Origin: Yersinia rochesterensis
Lineage (GTDB): Bacteria; Pseudomonadota; Gammaproteobacteria; Enterobacterales; Enterobacteriaceae
NCBI RefSeq assembly: GCF_003600645.1
Contig: NZ_CP032482.1
Coordinates: 248,001 to 312,000 of the forward strand
Direction of reading: 5' to 3'
DNA: 64,000 nucleotides
The notes below the pieces were generated by a model, which worked only from the letters and a program-made list of their open reading frames with translations, had not been told where the DNA came from and ran no database searches. Position numbers and translations under genes: made by a program. Positions 48,071 to 64,000 of this stretch are shown here, piece after piece; position 1 is the first letter of the stretch, and each line of letters begins with the position of its first letter.

Positions 48071-48342
48071 AATTTCATATGCCTTTAGCTACTACCCGGC
48101 AGCATAACAAAAATGGGGATACATATACAGTAAGGAAAAAACATCATTTGATATATCTATTTGTTATTTAAGTCATTAACTGTAATTTTTATCGAAAATC
48201 CTATATCTTTTTTTGTAAAAGTTAATAACAGATAGTCAATAATCATATGATATTTTTTCGAGTTAGCCTGCATTCATTTTTAACAAAAAGACAGCAACTG
48301 CTATAAAGACAGCCTATAATGGCGCATCACTTAGCCGCCGAA
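48071..48342. other. Divergent regulatory region between rfaH and ubiD
   Basis: About 270 bp of AT-rich DNA with no gene. It must contain both promoters. The ubiD frame is open from 48319, but the family start lies later. Confidence 0.4.
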
Positions 48343-49839
48343 ATGATCAGCATGAAATACCGTGACTTACGTGACTTCCTCTCGTTGCTGGAACAGAGGG
48401 GTGAACTTAAACGTATTAGCCAGCCTATTGATCCTTATCTGGAAATGACAGAAATTGCCGATCGCACTTTGCGTGCTGGTGGGCCTGCATTACTTTTTGA
48501 GAATCCGAAAGGCTACAGTATGCCCGTGCTGTGTAACCTGTTTGGCACAGCTAAACGGGTTGCGATGGGAATGGGGCAAGAAGATGTCAGTGCACTGCGC
48601 GATGTCGGCAAGCTGTTAGCTTTCCTGAAAGAGCCTGATCCGCCAAAAGGTTTTCGCGATTTATTCGATAAACTGCCGAAATTCAAGCAGGTATTGAATA
48701 TGCCGACGAAATGCTTAAGCTCTGCCCCGTGCCAAGAGCAAGTATGGGAGGGGGAAGATGTCGATCTAAGCCGAATCCCTGTTATGCACTGTTGGCCTGA
48801 GGATGCAGCTCCATTAGTCTCTTGGGGCTTGACGGTTACCCGAGGGCCACATAAAGAGCGCCAGAACTTGGGTATCTATCGCCAACAAGTCCTGGGCAAA
48901 AATAAGTTAATTATGCGCTGGTTATCTCATCGTGGCGGCGCTTTGGATTATCAAGAATGGTGTGAAGCACATCCCGGTGAACGTTTCCCAGTAGCCGTCG
49001 CGCTGGGGGCTGATCCTGCGACTATTTTGGCTGCGGTAACGCCCGTGCCAGATACACTGTCTGAATATGCTTTTGCTGGTTTATTACGCGGACATAAAAC
49101 CGAGGTCGTAAAGTGTCTTTCCAACGCACTTGAAGTTCCTGCAAGTGCAGAAATTGTATTGGAAGGATATATTGAGCAGGGTGAGATGGCACCAGAAGGC
49201 CCTTATGGTGACCATACCGGCTATTACAACGAGATTGATAGCTTCCCTGTCTTTACCGTCACACATATTACCCAACGTAAAGACGCGATTTATCATTCAA
49301 CTTATACTGGCCGTCCTCCGGATGAACCGGCGGTGATGGGGGTTGCGCTGAATGAAGTATTTGTTCCTATTTTGCAAAAGCAATTCCCAGAGATTGTTGA
49401 TTTTTATCTACCACCCGAGGGATGTTCATACCGCTTGGCCGTGGTAACAATCAAAAAACAGTATGCTGGTCATGCTAAACGCGTGATGATGGGTGTTTGG
49501 TCGTTTTTACGCCAGTTTATGTATACAAAATTTGTTATTGTCTGTGACGATGACATTAATGCTCGTGATTGGAATGATGTTATTTGGGCGATTACGACCC
49601 GAATGGATCCTTCCCGCGATACGGTATTAATTGAAAATACGCCAATAGATTACTTGGATTTCGCCTCGCCGGTTTCCGGTTTAGGATCGAAAATGGGGCT
49701 GGATGCCACCAACAAATGGCCAGCAGAGACTCCACGTGAATGGGGGCGTCCAATTAAAATGGATGAAGAAGTCCGCGCCCGCGTTGATGCTATTTGGGAC
49801 GAACTCGCCATTTTCAGTGACAAAGAGACGAAACGCTAA
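48343..49839 (+). CDS. ubiD: UbiD decarboxylase (prenylated-FMN dependent)
   Basis: A 498-residue enzyme removing the carboxyl group from 4-hydroxy-3-polyprenylbenzoate in ubiquinone synthesis, using the prenylated flavin made by UbiX. Family motifs: [43 protein letters not shown] and the catalytic-region [20 protein letters not shown] chose the ATG at 48343 (MISMKYRDL), which aligns with E. coli MDAMKYNDL; ATG 48319 and ATG 48352 are alternatives and no ribosome site decides. fre follows 54 bp after its stop. Confidence 0.93.
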   Translation: MISMKYRDLRDFLSLLEQRGELKRISQPIDPYLEMTEIADRTLRAGGPALLFENPKGYSMPVLCNLFGTAKRVAMGMGQEDVSALRDVGKLLAFLKEPDPPKGFRDLFDKLPKFKQVLNMPTKCLSSAPCQEQVWEGEDVDLSRIPVMHCWPEDAAPLVSWGLTVTRGPHKERQNLGIYRQQVLGKNKLIMRWLSHRGGALDYQEWCEAHPGERFPVAVALGADPATILAAVTPVPDTLSEYAFAGLLRGHKTEVVKCLSNALEVPASAEIVLEGYIEQGEMAPEGPYGDHTGYYNEIDSFPVFTVTHITQRKDAIYHSTYTGRPPDEPAVMGVALNEVFVPILQKQFPEIVDFYLPPEGCSYRLAVVTIKKQYAGHAKRVMMGVWSFLRQFMYTKFVIVCDDDINARDWNDVIWAITTRMDPSRDTVLIENTPIDYLDFASPVSGLGSKMGLDATNKWPAETPREWGRPIKMDEEVRARVDAIWDELAIFSDKETKR

Positions 49840-49893
49840 CCGGCGTCCATTTTGTCCTTAGTTTTGCATTTGATGACCCGACAGAGGGAAGGC

Positions 49894-50595
49894 ATGACAA
49901 CTTTAAGCTGTAAAGTAACCTCCGTAGAGGCCATTACCGATACGGTGTACCGGGTGCAATTGGTGCCTGCATCTGCATTTTCTTTCCGTGCTGGGCAGTA
50001 TTTAATGGTCGTCATGGACGAGCGTGATAAACGGCCATTCTCTATGGCGTCCACGCCACTGGAAACAGACTTCATCGAGCTGCATATCGGGGCTTCGGAG
50101 CTCAACCTGTATGCTATGGCGGTGATGGATAGAATTCTGAAAGAGAAAACACTGGATGTGGATATCCCGCATGGCGAGGCGTGGTTCCGCGAGGGCAGTC
50201 ATCGACCATTGGTCTTGATTGCTGGTGGTACAGGTTTTTCCTATGCGCGCTCCATTTTGTTAGCGGCATTGGCTGAGCAACCTGATCGCGAAGTCTCCAT
50301 CTATTGGGGAGGGCGCGAAGCTATACATTTATATGACCTCAGCGAACTGGAAGCGCTGTCGATAAAATATCCGCAGTTGAAAGTTATCCCCGTGGTTGAG
50401 CAACCGGAAGAGGGTTGGCGCGGTCGTACTGGAACGGTTCTGAGTGCGGTGCTGCAAGACTTTGGTTCTCTTGCTGAGCAGGATATTTATATCGCGGGTC
50501 GTTTTGAAATGGCGAAGATTGCACGTGAGCGTTTTTGTGCAGAACGCGGCGCGCTGGAATCCCATATTTATGGCGATGCTTTTGCTTTTATCTGA
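49894..50595 (+). CDS. fre: NAD(P)H-flavin reductase Fre
   Basis: A 233-residue flavin reductase that supplies reduced flavin, for example to activate ribonucleotide reductase or reduce iron chelates. It has a ferredoxin-reductase-type fold: flavin motif KRPFSMAS, the isoalloxazine-side FRAGQYLMV and nucleotide-binding [15 protein letters not shown]. The frame is open from 49852; the ATG at 49894 follows AGGGAAGG and gives the E. coli length of 233. A terminator lies at 50659. Confidence 0.96.
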   Translation: MTTLSCKVTSVEAITDTVYRVQLVPASAFSFRAGQYLMVVMDERDKRPFSMASTPLETDFIELHIGASELNLYAMAVMDRILKEKTLDVDIPHGEAWFREGSHRPLVLIAGGTGFSYARSILLAALAEQPDREVSIYWGGREAIHLYDLSELEALSIKYPQLKVIPVVEQPEEGWRGRTGTVLSAVLQDFGSLAEQDIYIAGRFEMAKIARERFCAERGALESHIYGDAFAFI

Positions 50596-50609
50596 GTAAA
50601 GCGGCAGTT

Positions 50610-50634
50610 AAAAAGCCCGCCCCTGACAGGCGGG
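50610..50634 (-). terminator. Rho-independent terminator of fadBA (minus strand)
   Basis: On the minus strand CCCGCC and GGCGGG (plus 50629-50634 and 50616-50621) form a stem with a 7-base loop, followed by CTTTTT (complement of 50610-50615). Confidence 0.8.
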
Positions 50635-50658
50635 AAAACGGCAACTAAACTCCAGTCT

Positions 50659-50690
50659 AAGGGCCTGTATTCAGGCCCTTAATGTTTTTT
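50659..50690 (+). terminator. Rho-independent terminator of fre (plus strand)
   Basis: AAGGGCCTG (50659-50667) pairs with CAGGCCCTT (50672-50680) over TATT, followed by AATGTTTTTT. Confidence 0.85.
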
Positions 50691-50692
50691 GG

Positions 50693-54057
<3,365 letters not shown>

Positions 54058-54083
54058 ATCTATCTCCTGAATAAGCGCATGTG

Positions 54084-54100
54084 ATCTGGTATGACCAGAT
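54084..54100. promoter_or_regulatory. FadR operator of fadBA
   Basis: ATCTGGTATGACCAGAT is a near-perfect inverted repeat matching the FadR consensus (CTGGT-N3-ACCAG). From memory it differs by one base from the E. coli fadB operator. It lies just upstream of the fadB start, where bound FadR would block transcription until long-chain acyl-CoA is present. The rest of the 326-bp fadB-pepQ gap holds no gene. Confidence 0.9.
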
Positions 54101-54383
54101 ATTCAGGAAGTGTGGATATTTTGTTAATGAATTGCAAACAAGAGATTGATTTTTTGCAGTGAAGATCACAGTCAATCGGATGGCATAATTGATTTTCATC
54201 AATTTTATTCGAGGCGTATCGAGGGGCTGAAAAATGGATTTATTGCCTACTTGCGAGCGAGTTATCACGTCAGTTATTTTGGATATTGTTGTTATCACAT
54301 CATGGAATGAGTGTCGGCGAAACATGGCCTCGGCGACTATGATAAGATTGAAAAATTAAGTTCTAATAGCGAAGGGTACTGTG

Positions 54384-55715
54384 ATGGAAACGCTGGCTTC
54401 TTTATATAACGAACATTTATCCACTCTACAACAACGCACTCGTGAGGTGTTAGAGCGTCATCAGTTAGATGCTTTATTGATTCATTCCGGTGAGTTGCAA
54501 CGTATTTTCCTTGATGACCGTGACTATCCTTTTAAAGTTAATGCCCAATTCAAAGCTTGGGTGCCGGTGACGCAAGTTCCAAACTGCTGGTTATGGGTTG
54601 ATGGCGTTAATTCGCCGAAGTTATGGTTTTACTCCCCGGTAGATTATTGGCACTGTGTTGAGCCGTTACCAGATAGCTTCTGGACCAAGGCCATTGATAT
54701 TCAACCATTGGCAAACGCTAATGATATTGCACAACTATTACCGGCACAGCGCGATCGCGTTGCATACATTGGATATGCTCAGGAACGCGCCCAGGCCTTG
54801 GGTTTCAGTGCAGAAAACATTAACCCGCAGCCAGTGTTGGATTATCTGCATTTCTACCGCTCTTATAAAACAGATTATGAACTGGCATGCATGCGTGAAG
54901 CGCAAAAGACGGCAGTTGCCGGGCATCGCGCAGCTCATGAAGCATTCCAGTCCGGTATGAGTGAGTTTGATATCAATCTCGCTTATCTGATGGCTACCGG
55001 TCATCGTGATACTGATGTGCCCTATGATAATATTGTTGCGCTGAATGAACATTCGGCTGTACTCCATTACACCACGCTACAACACCAACCACCGGCAGAA
55101 ATGCGTAGTTTCCTGATGGATGCGGGCGCGGAATATAACGGCTATGCTGCTGACTTGACCCGCACTTATGCCGCAGACAGTGAAAACGATTTTGCCGCAT
55201 TGATCAAAGACCTTAATAATGAGCAGCTCGAGCTGATTAAAACCATTAAAAGTGGTGAGCGCTATACCGATTATCATGTTCAGATGCATCAGCGCATTGC
55301 CAAGTTACTGCGTACTCATAATCTGGTTACGGGTATCAGTGAAGAGGCGATGGTCGAACAAGGTATTACCTGCCCATTCTTACCGCATGGGTTGGGTCAC
55401 CCTCTAGGGTTGCAAGTGCATGATACTGCTGGTTTTATGCAGGACGATAAAGGGACGCATCTCAGCGCGCCATCCAAATATCCTTACTTACGCTGCACCC
55501 GTATTCTGCAACCGCGCATGGTGTTGACCATTGAACCCGGCCTCTACTTTATTGAATCCTTACTGGCACCTTGGCGCTCCGGTGAATTCAGTCAGCATTT
55601 CAATTGGGATCTTATTGAAACACTGAAGCCTTATGGTGGTATTCGTATAGAAGACAATATCGTTATTCACGATAATCGGGTTGAGAACATGACTCGTGAC
55701 CTGAAGCTGGCCTGA
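54384..55715 (+). CDS. pepQ: Xaa-Pro dipeptidase PepQ
   Basis: A 443-residue metalloprotease cleaving Xaa-Pro dipeptides. The pita-bread fold metal ligands are visible: Asp246 in [18 protein letters not shown] with Asp257, the histidine in [11 protein letters not shown], and glutamates in [11 protein letters not shown] and [12 protein letters not shown] 54384 matches E. coli; the GTG just before it is rejected. It overlaps yigZ by one base (TGATG). Confidence 0.96.
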   Translation: METLASLYNEHLSTLQQRTREVLERHQLDALLIHSGELQRIFLDDRDYPFKVNAQFKAWVPVTQVPNCWLWVDGVNSPKLWFYSPVDYWHCVEPLPDSFWTKAIDIQPLANANDIAQLLPAQRDRVAYIGYAQERAQALGFSAENINPQPVLDYLHFYRSYKTDYELACMREAQKTAVAGHRAAHEAFQSGMSEFDINLAYLMATGHRDTDVPYDNIVALNEHSAVLHYTTLQHQPPAEMRSFLMDAGAEYNGYAADLTRTYAADSENDFAALIKDLNNEQLELIKTIKSGERYTDYHVQMHQRIAKLLRTHNLVTGISEEAMVEQGITCPFLPHGLGHPLGLQVHDTAGFMQDDKGTHLSAPSKYPYLRCTRILQPRMVLTIEPGLYFIESLLAPWRSGEFSQHFNWDLIETLKPYGGIRIEDNIVIHDNRVENMTRDLKLA

Positions 55716-56329
55716 TGCAGCCTTATTTAATACCTGCAGCGCCGGTGACTATCAGCGAAGAGATTAAAAAAAGTCGATTCATCACCTTACTGGCTCCTAC
55801 CAGTGGGGTGAATGAAGCGAAAGATTTTATTCAGCAGGTAAAGCAGCAGCATCCAACTGCCCGGCATCATTGCTGGGCTTTTGTTGCCGGGGCACCTACA
55901 GATTCACAGCAATTAGGTTTTTCCGATGATGGCGAGCCTTCGGGCACGGCGGGTAAACCGATTCTTGCCCAACTGATGGGCTGTGGAATAGGTGAAATAA
56001 CCGCGGTGGTTGTACGCTATTATGGTGGCATCAAGCTGGGTACTGGTGGGTTAGTCAGGGCTTATGGCAGTGGTGTTCAACAGGCGTTGAAGCAAATTGA
56101 AGTAAAATATAAAGTCCCACAGGTAGAATATACTTTGCAGTGTGACTATGCGCAGTTGTCCATAGTAGAAACATTATTACAGCAGGTTGAAGGCCAGATT
56201 TTACAGAGTGATTACGCACAGTTCGTGACACTCCATCTCTCTTTGCCAGCAACTCAAGCCAGTCAGGTCGGGGATAAATTGCGGGATCTCAGTCGTGGTA
56301 CGTTGCAATTGACGCCCATTTCGCAATAA
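55715..56329 (+). CDS. yigZ: IMPACT family protein YigZ
   Basis: A 204-residue protein with an N-terminal IMPACT/UPF0029 domain (ARHHCWAFVAG; FSDDGEPSGTAGKPIL; VVRYYGGIKLGTGGLVRAYG) and a C-terminal EF-G domain V-like region. Function is unsettled; the fold suggests nucleic-acid or translation-linked activity. It shares a stop/start overlap with pepQ and leads to trkH after 36 bp, the same order as E. coli. Confidence 0.93.
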   Translation: MQPYLIPAAPVTISEEIKKSRFITLLAPTSGVNEAKDFIQQVKQQHPTARHHCWAFVAGAPTDSQQLGFSDDGEPSGTAGKPILAQLMGCGIGEITAVVVRYYGGIKLGTGGLVRAYGSGVQQALKQIEVKYKVPQVEYTLQCDYAQLSIVETLLQQVEGQILQSDYAQFVTLHLSLPATQASQVGDKLRDLSRGTLQLTPISQ

Positions 56330-56365
56330 TCCCCATCCAAGTGAATTGCTAAGGAACGTGCCGGA

Positions 56366-57817
56366 ATGCATTTTCGTGCCATAACCCGTATTGTCGGCCT
56401 GTTAGTTATCTTATTCTCCGGGACAATGTTTATTCCTGGGGTAGTGGCCTTGATCTATCGTGATGGTGCCGGCCGTGCCTTCAGCGAAACCTTTTTTGTT
56501 GCCCTGGCAATAGGCCTTTTGCTATGGCTACCGAACCGAAAACAGAAGCATGAGTTGAAGCCCCGAGAGGGCTTTTTGATTGTGGTGTTGTTCTGGACAG
56601 TGCTGGGCAGTGTCGGGGCATTACCGTTTTTATTTTCTGAGCGGCCTAATCTTTCACTGACTGATGCATTCTTTGAATCATTCTCTGGGCTGACAACCAC
56701 CGGTGCCACTACGCTGGTGGGGTTGGATTCGCTGCCTAAAGCTATTTTATTCTATCGACAAATGCTGCAGTGGCTTGGTGGCATGGGGATCATCGTGCTA
56801 GCGGTGGCCATTTTGCCTATCTTGGGTGTTGGGGGGATGCAGCTCTACCGTGCAGAAATGCCCGGCCCGTTGAAAGACAATAAAATGCGTCCCCGGATTG
56901 CTGAAACTGCGAAAACACTGTGGCTTATCTATGTTTTGCTGACCATCGCCTGTGCGCTTTCTCTGTGGGCTGCAGGAATGTCGGTGTTTGATGCTATTTC
57001 TCACAGTTTCTCTACGATCGCGATAGGCGGCTTTTCTACTCATGACGCCAGTATTGGTTACTTCAACAGCCCGACGATTAACACCATTATTGCTATTTTC
57101 TTGTTGATTTCGGGGTGTAACTTTGGTCTGCACTTTGCTGTGCTCAGTGGTCGCAGTTTAAAAGTTTATTGGCGTGATCCCGAATTCCGTATGTTTATCT
57201 TTGTACAATTGACGCTGGTTATCGTTTGTACCTTAGTGCTCTGGCAACATAGCGTGTACAAGTCGGGGATGGAAACCTTAAATCAGGCCTTTTTCCAAGT
57301 GGTCTCTATGGCGACTACGGCGGGCTTTACGACAGACAGTATTTCCAAGTGGCCGTTATTCCTACCAATACTCTTATTATGCTCTGCTTTTATTGGGGGG
57401 TGTGCGGGGTCGACCGGTGGCGGTTTGAAAGTTATCCGAATCCTGTTGCTCTATCTACAAGGTTCGCGTGAGCTAAAGCGCTTGGTTCATCCAAACGCGG
57501 TTTACACCATTAAACTGGGGCGGCGAGCATTGCCGGAGCGGATACTGGAAGCAGTTTGGGGTTTCTTCTCTGCATATGCATTGGTGTTCATTATCAGCAT
57601 GTTGGCTATCATCGCGACGGGTGTTGATGAGTTTTCTGCTTTTGCGGCAGTGACTGCAACATTGAACAACTTGGGGCCAGGTTTGGGCGTAGTCGCGGAT
57701 AACTTCACTTCTATGAATCCGGCTGCTAAATGGATATTAGTGATAACAATGCTATTTGGCCGGTTAGAAGTTTTCACTTTGCTGGTTCTTTTCACTCCAA
57801 CATTCTGGCGTGAGTAA
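56366..57817 (+). CDS. trkH: Trk potassium uptake channel subunit TrkH
   Basis: A 483-residue inner-membrane protein with four pseudo-repeated pore units. Selectivity-filter glycines are seen in SGLTTTGATTLVG, FSTIAIGGFSTHD, ATTAGFTTDS and TLNNLGPGLG. It works with the cytoplasmic NAD/nucleotide-binding TrkA (not in this window). Length and order (yigZ-trkH-hemG) match E. coli. Confidence 0.97.
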   Translation: MHFRAITRIVGLLVILFSGTMFIPGVVALIYRDGAGRAFSETFFVALAIGLLLWLPNRKQKHELKPREGFLIVVLFWTVLGSVGALPFLFSERPNLSLTDAFFESFSGLTTTGATTLVGLDSLPKAILFYRQMLQWLGGMGIIVLAVAILPILGVGGMQLYRAEMPGPLKDNKMRPRIAETAKTLWLIYVLLTIACALSLWAAGMSVFDAISHSFSTIAIGGFSTHDASIGYFNSPTINTIIAIFLLISGCNFGLHFAVLSGRSLKVYWRDPEFRMFIFVQLTLVIVCTLVLWQHSVYKSGMETLNQAFFQVVSMATTAGFTTDSISKWPLFLPILLLCSAFIGGCAGSTGGGLKVIRILLLYLQGSRELKRLVHPNAVYTIKLGRRALPERILEAVWGFFSAYALVFIISMLAIIATGVDEFSAFAAVTATLNNLGPGLGVVADNFTSMNPAAKWILVITMLFGRLEVFTLLVLFTPTFWRE

Positions 57818-57838
57818 TTCTGCATAAGGAACATTGCT

Positions 57839-58372
57839 ATGAAAGTATTGATACTTTACTCCAGTCGAGACGGCCAAACGCAAACCATCGCTTCTTATAT
57901 AGCTAAGGAATTATCCCCTGGGGCCACGTGTGAAATACAGGACTTGGCCGATGTGGAGAAAATAGACCTGAGCCAGTATCAACAAGTAATGATTGGTGCC
58001 TCTGTACGTTATGGTCATTTCAGTCCGGTATTGAGTCAATTCGTCAGTAAACACGTCGAACAGCTTAATCAAATACCGAGTGCGTTCTTTGCAGTCAATC
58101 TGACCGCGCGTAAACCAGAGAAACGTTCACCACAGACTAATGCTTATGTTCGCAAGTTCTTACTTGGCACACCTTGGCAACCCACATTGTGTACAGTATT
58201 CGCTGGAGCCCTGCGTTATCCGCGCTATCGGTGGATCGACAGGGTCATGATTCAACTTATTATGCGAATGACGGGTGGAGAAACGGATACCAGTAAGGAA
58301 GTTGAGTATACCGATTGGCAACAGGTAAGCGGTTTTGCTCAGGATTTCTCAGCGCTACAGTACAAAAAGTGA
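57839..58372 (+). CDS. hemG: Menaquinone-dependent protoporphyrinogen IX dehydrogenase HemG
   Basis: A 177-residue flavodoxin-like enzyme oxidising protoporphyrinogen IX to protoporphyrin IX and passing electrons to quinones. FMN-binding start MKVLILYSSRDGQTQTIA, then MIGASVRYGHF and the long-insert region VNLTARKPEKRSPQTNAYV typical of HemG. It lies 21 bp after trkH and ends just before the rRNA operon, as in E. coli beside rrnA. Confidence 0.96.
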   Translation: MKVLILYSSRDGQTQTIASYIAKELSPGATCEIQDLADVEKIDLSQYQQVMIGASVRYGHFSPVLSQFVSKHVEQLNQIPSAFFAVNLTARKPEKRSPQTNAYVRKFLLGTPWQPTLCTVFAGALRYPRYRWIDRVMIQLIMRMTGGETDTSKEVEYTDWQQVSGFAQDFSALQYKK

Positions 58373-58441
58373 CGATAACGGTGGTTATCACCGCAAATTG
58401 TTGAAATAAAACACGGTTGAAAAGTTTTTTCAAATTAGGGG

Positions 58442-58469
58442 TTGCAGCCTGTCAGGAACTCCCTATAAT
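58442..58469 (+). promoter_or_regulatory. rRNA operon promoter P1
   Basis: TATAAT at 58464-58469 with TTGCAG 16 bases upstream, followed by the GC-rich discriminator GCGCCTCC typical of rrn P1 and stringent control. Start expected near 58478. AT-rich tracts just upstream (AAAAGTTTTTTCAAATT) fit an UP element. Confidence 0.85.
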
Positions 58470-58561
58470 GCGCCTCCACTGACCGGGAACAACGAAACAC
58501 ACTTCGCCGGGTCAGGAAGAGAAAAGAATGATTTTGACTTCGAAAGAAAACAAATAAATCC

Positions 58562-58589
58562 TTGACTCTTCAGCGGGAAAGCGTATTAT
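58562..58589 (+). promoter_or_regulatory. rRNA operon promoter P2
   Basis: TTGACT at 58562-58567, 16-base spacer, TATTAT at 58584-58589, about 120 bp after P1, close in sequence to E. coli rrn P2. Confidence 0.85.
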
Positions 58590-58639
58590 CTGCCTCCCGC
58601 GTTACCGTAAGATTCGCCGAAAGGCAAACGGGTAACGAA

Positions 58640-58652
58640 CGCTCTTTAACAA
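58640..58652 (+). promoter_or_regulatory. boxA antitermination site in rrn leader
   Basis: CGCTCTTTAACAA matches the rrn boxA (TGCTCTTTAACAA) that recruits Nus factors. Confidence 0.85.
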
Positions 58653-58657
58653 TTTAT

Positions 58658-58673
58658 CAGACAATCTGTGTGG
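58658..58673 (+). other. 5' arm of the 16S RNase III processing stem
   Basis: CAGACAATCTGTGTGG is perfectly complementary to CCACACAGATTGTCTG at 60408-60423, so the two ends of pre-16S RNA can pair over 16 bp, the usual RNase III substrate. Confidence 0.8.
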
Positions 58674-58839
58674 GCACTCGCAAGACGATATCGAAGCCTG
58701 TTTCGACAGGCAGAAGAAATATCAAAGTCTTGAAGAGTGACCAAAGCAGTACACATTTGAACTTCGGTTCGAATGCATATTTGCAGAAAGTAATCTTTGA
58801 GCATCGCTATGTTAACTCATAGCAAATCAAACAAATCTT

Positions 58840-60382
<1,543 letters not shown>

Positions 60383-60517
60383 CCTAACGATACGCATTGC
60401 GTAGTGTCCACACAGATTGTCTGATGAATGTAAATGAGCAAGAGCACCTGTTGATGTCGTGAGTTTCGACTCATGCTGATGCGAAACGGTTAGATTTCGG
60501 TTTAATCGGAACTTCGT

Positions 60518-60593
60518 GTCCCCATCGTCTAGAGGCCTAGGACACTGCCCTTTCACGGCTGTAACAGGGGTTCGAATCCCCTTGGGGACGCCA
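60518..60593 (+). tRNA. gltT: tRNA-Glu (anticodon UUC)
   Basis: A 76-base tRNA from GTCCCC to GGGGACGCCA with encoded CCA. The anticodon loop is CTTTCAC (anticodon TTC at 60552-60554), and the T arm holds GGTTCGAATCC. It is the only tRNA in the 16S-23S spacer. The symbol gltT is by analogy with E. coli spacer tRNA-Glu genes. Confidence 0.97.
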
Positions 60594-60666
60594 ATCCGAT
60601 AATGTGTGAAAGACATTATCAACTGAATATCTTAAAGATGACTTTACCAAGTCGTGTTTAAGATAT

Positions 60667-60679
60667 TGCTCTTTAACAA
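60667..60679 (+). promoter_or_regulatory. boxA in the 16S-23S spacer
   Basis: TGCTCTTTAACAA, an exact boxA, about 150 bases before 23S. Confidence 0.85.
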
Positions 60680-60775
60680 TCTGGAACAAGCTGAAAATTG
60701 AAACAATACAGCTGAAACTTATCTCTCCGTAGATGTACTGAGATAAGGATTAACCTGTATTAGAGTCTCTCAAAT

Positions 60776-60785
60776 AATCGCAACG
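60776..60785 (+). other. 5' arm of the 23S processing stem
   Basis: TCTCTCAAAT pairs with ATTTGAGAGA at 63749-63758, and ACACCTTCGGGTTGT near 60801 pairs imperfectly with ACAACACCGAAGGTGT near 63726. Together they close the 23S precursor stem. Confidence 0.7.
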
Positions 60786-60818
60786 CAAGTTGTCTGCAAA
60801 GACACCTTCGGGTTGTGA

Positions 60819-63725
<2,907 letters not shown>

Positions 63726-63838
63726 ACAACACCGAAGGTGTTTTGGTGATTTGAGAGAAATTAAGATTTTCAGCGAAGTTCCGAGATTGGATTGGCTGGC
63801 TGTGTGATATTGCATAGCGGGTTAATTAAAACAGAATT

Positions 63839-63958
63839 TGCCTGGCGGCCATAGCGCGGTGGACCCACCTGACTCCATGCCGAACTCAGAAGTGAAACGC
63901 CGTAGCGCCGATGGTAGTGTGGGGTCTCCCCATGCGAGAGTAGGACACTGCCAGGCAT
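63839..63958 (+). rRNA. rrf: 5S ribosomal RNA
   Basis: 120 bases from TGCCTGGCGGCC to CTGCCAGGCAT, closing the terminal stem. It follows 23S by 113 bases; no tRNA lies between. Confidence 0.97.
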
Positions 63959-63972
63959 CAAATAAAGCCGAG

Positions 63973-63999
63973 ACCCCATGCCAAAAGCGTGGGGTTTTT
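63973..63999 (+). terminator. rRNA operon terminator
   Basis: ACCCCATGC (63973-63981) pairs with GCGTGGGGT (63987-63995, one G-T pair), followed by TTTT up to the window edge. Confidence 0.88.
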
Positions 64000-64000
64000 G

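Noticed and set aside
54155..54171. Possible CRP site near TGAAGATCACA upstream of fadB/pepQ
   Set aside because: Only the right half-site matches; the left half is poor at the required 6-base spacing.
58562..58822. 86-codon frame in the rRNA leader
   Set aside because: It coincides with rrn P2, boxA and the processing stem, which explain the sequence.

Overview
The window is chromosomal DNA of a gammaproteobacterium in the order Enterobacterales, almost certainly a Yersinia. The 16S rRNA reads as Yersinia to me, most gene blocks match E. coli order, and at least one intergenic palindrome looks like a Yersinia-type miniature insertion (YPAL-like). Species is not resolved; the enterocolitica/frederiksenii side of the genus seems more likely than pseudotuberculosis/pestis, but that is an impression.

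Layout. (1) 113-7233 is the conserved yhhN / yhhM / yhhL-rsmD / ftsY-ftsE-ftsX / rpoH block (membrane lipid enzyme, 16S methylation, SRP receptor, division ABC complex, heat-shock sigma factor). (2) 7730-10093 is a large, AT-rich, unrecognised gene between rpoH and panM, where E. coli carries livJ. Its C-terminal two thirds shows three motifs of the guanidino-group-modifying (pentein) fold, the arginine/agmatine/peptidylarginine deiminase superfamily. It is the most novel item here. (3) 10098-15927 holds panM and the branched-chain amino acid operon livKHMGF. (4) 15960-21954 is an inserted alternate chaperone-usher (CS1/CFA-I, alpha-type) fimbrial operon on the minus strand: major subunit, usher, two chaperones, second subunit, tip adhesin. 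(5) 22465-27558 is the glycerol-3-phosphate operon ugpBAECQ behind a PHO-box-like promoter, with a palindromic element between ugpB and ugpA. (6) 27691-32927 has an AEC-family transporter, then yigM, metR and metE. This is where gene order moves from the E. coli rpoH-ugp block to the metE-rrnA block. (7) 33149-58372 follows E. coli order: ysgA, udp, rmuC, ubiE-ubiJ-ubiB, tatABCD, rfaH, ubiD, fre, fadBA, pepQ, yigZ, trkH, hemG. A three-gene insertion (phosphatase, CstA-family transporter, DedA protein) lies between udp and rmuC, and hemB lies between tatD and rfaH. (8) 58440-64000 is a complete rRNA operon with P1/P2 promoters, 16S, tRNA-Glu(UUC), 23S, 5S and terminator.

Functional links. ubiE, ubiJ, ubiB, ubiD serve ubiquinone synthesis; hemB and hemG serve haem synthesis; tatABC export folded proteins; fadBA degrade fatty acids under an apparent FadR operator; metR, metE and yigM cluster around methionine synthesis (yigM is a biotin transporter in E. 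coli). udp has two CRP-type sites exactly 53 bp apart. Several intergenic hairpins separate highly expressed first genes (livK, fimbrial major subunit, ugpB) from downstream operon members.

Limits. No alignments or profile searches were run. Names rest on recognising protein families and gene order from memory; regulatory sites rest on visual matches to consensus motifs.
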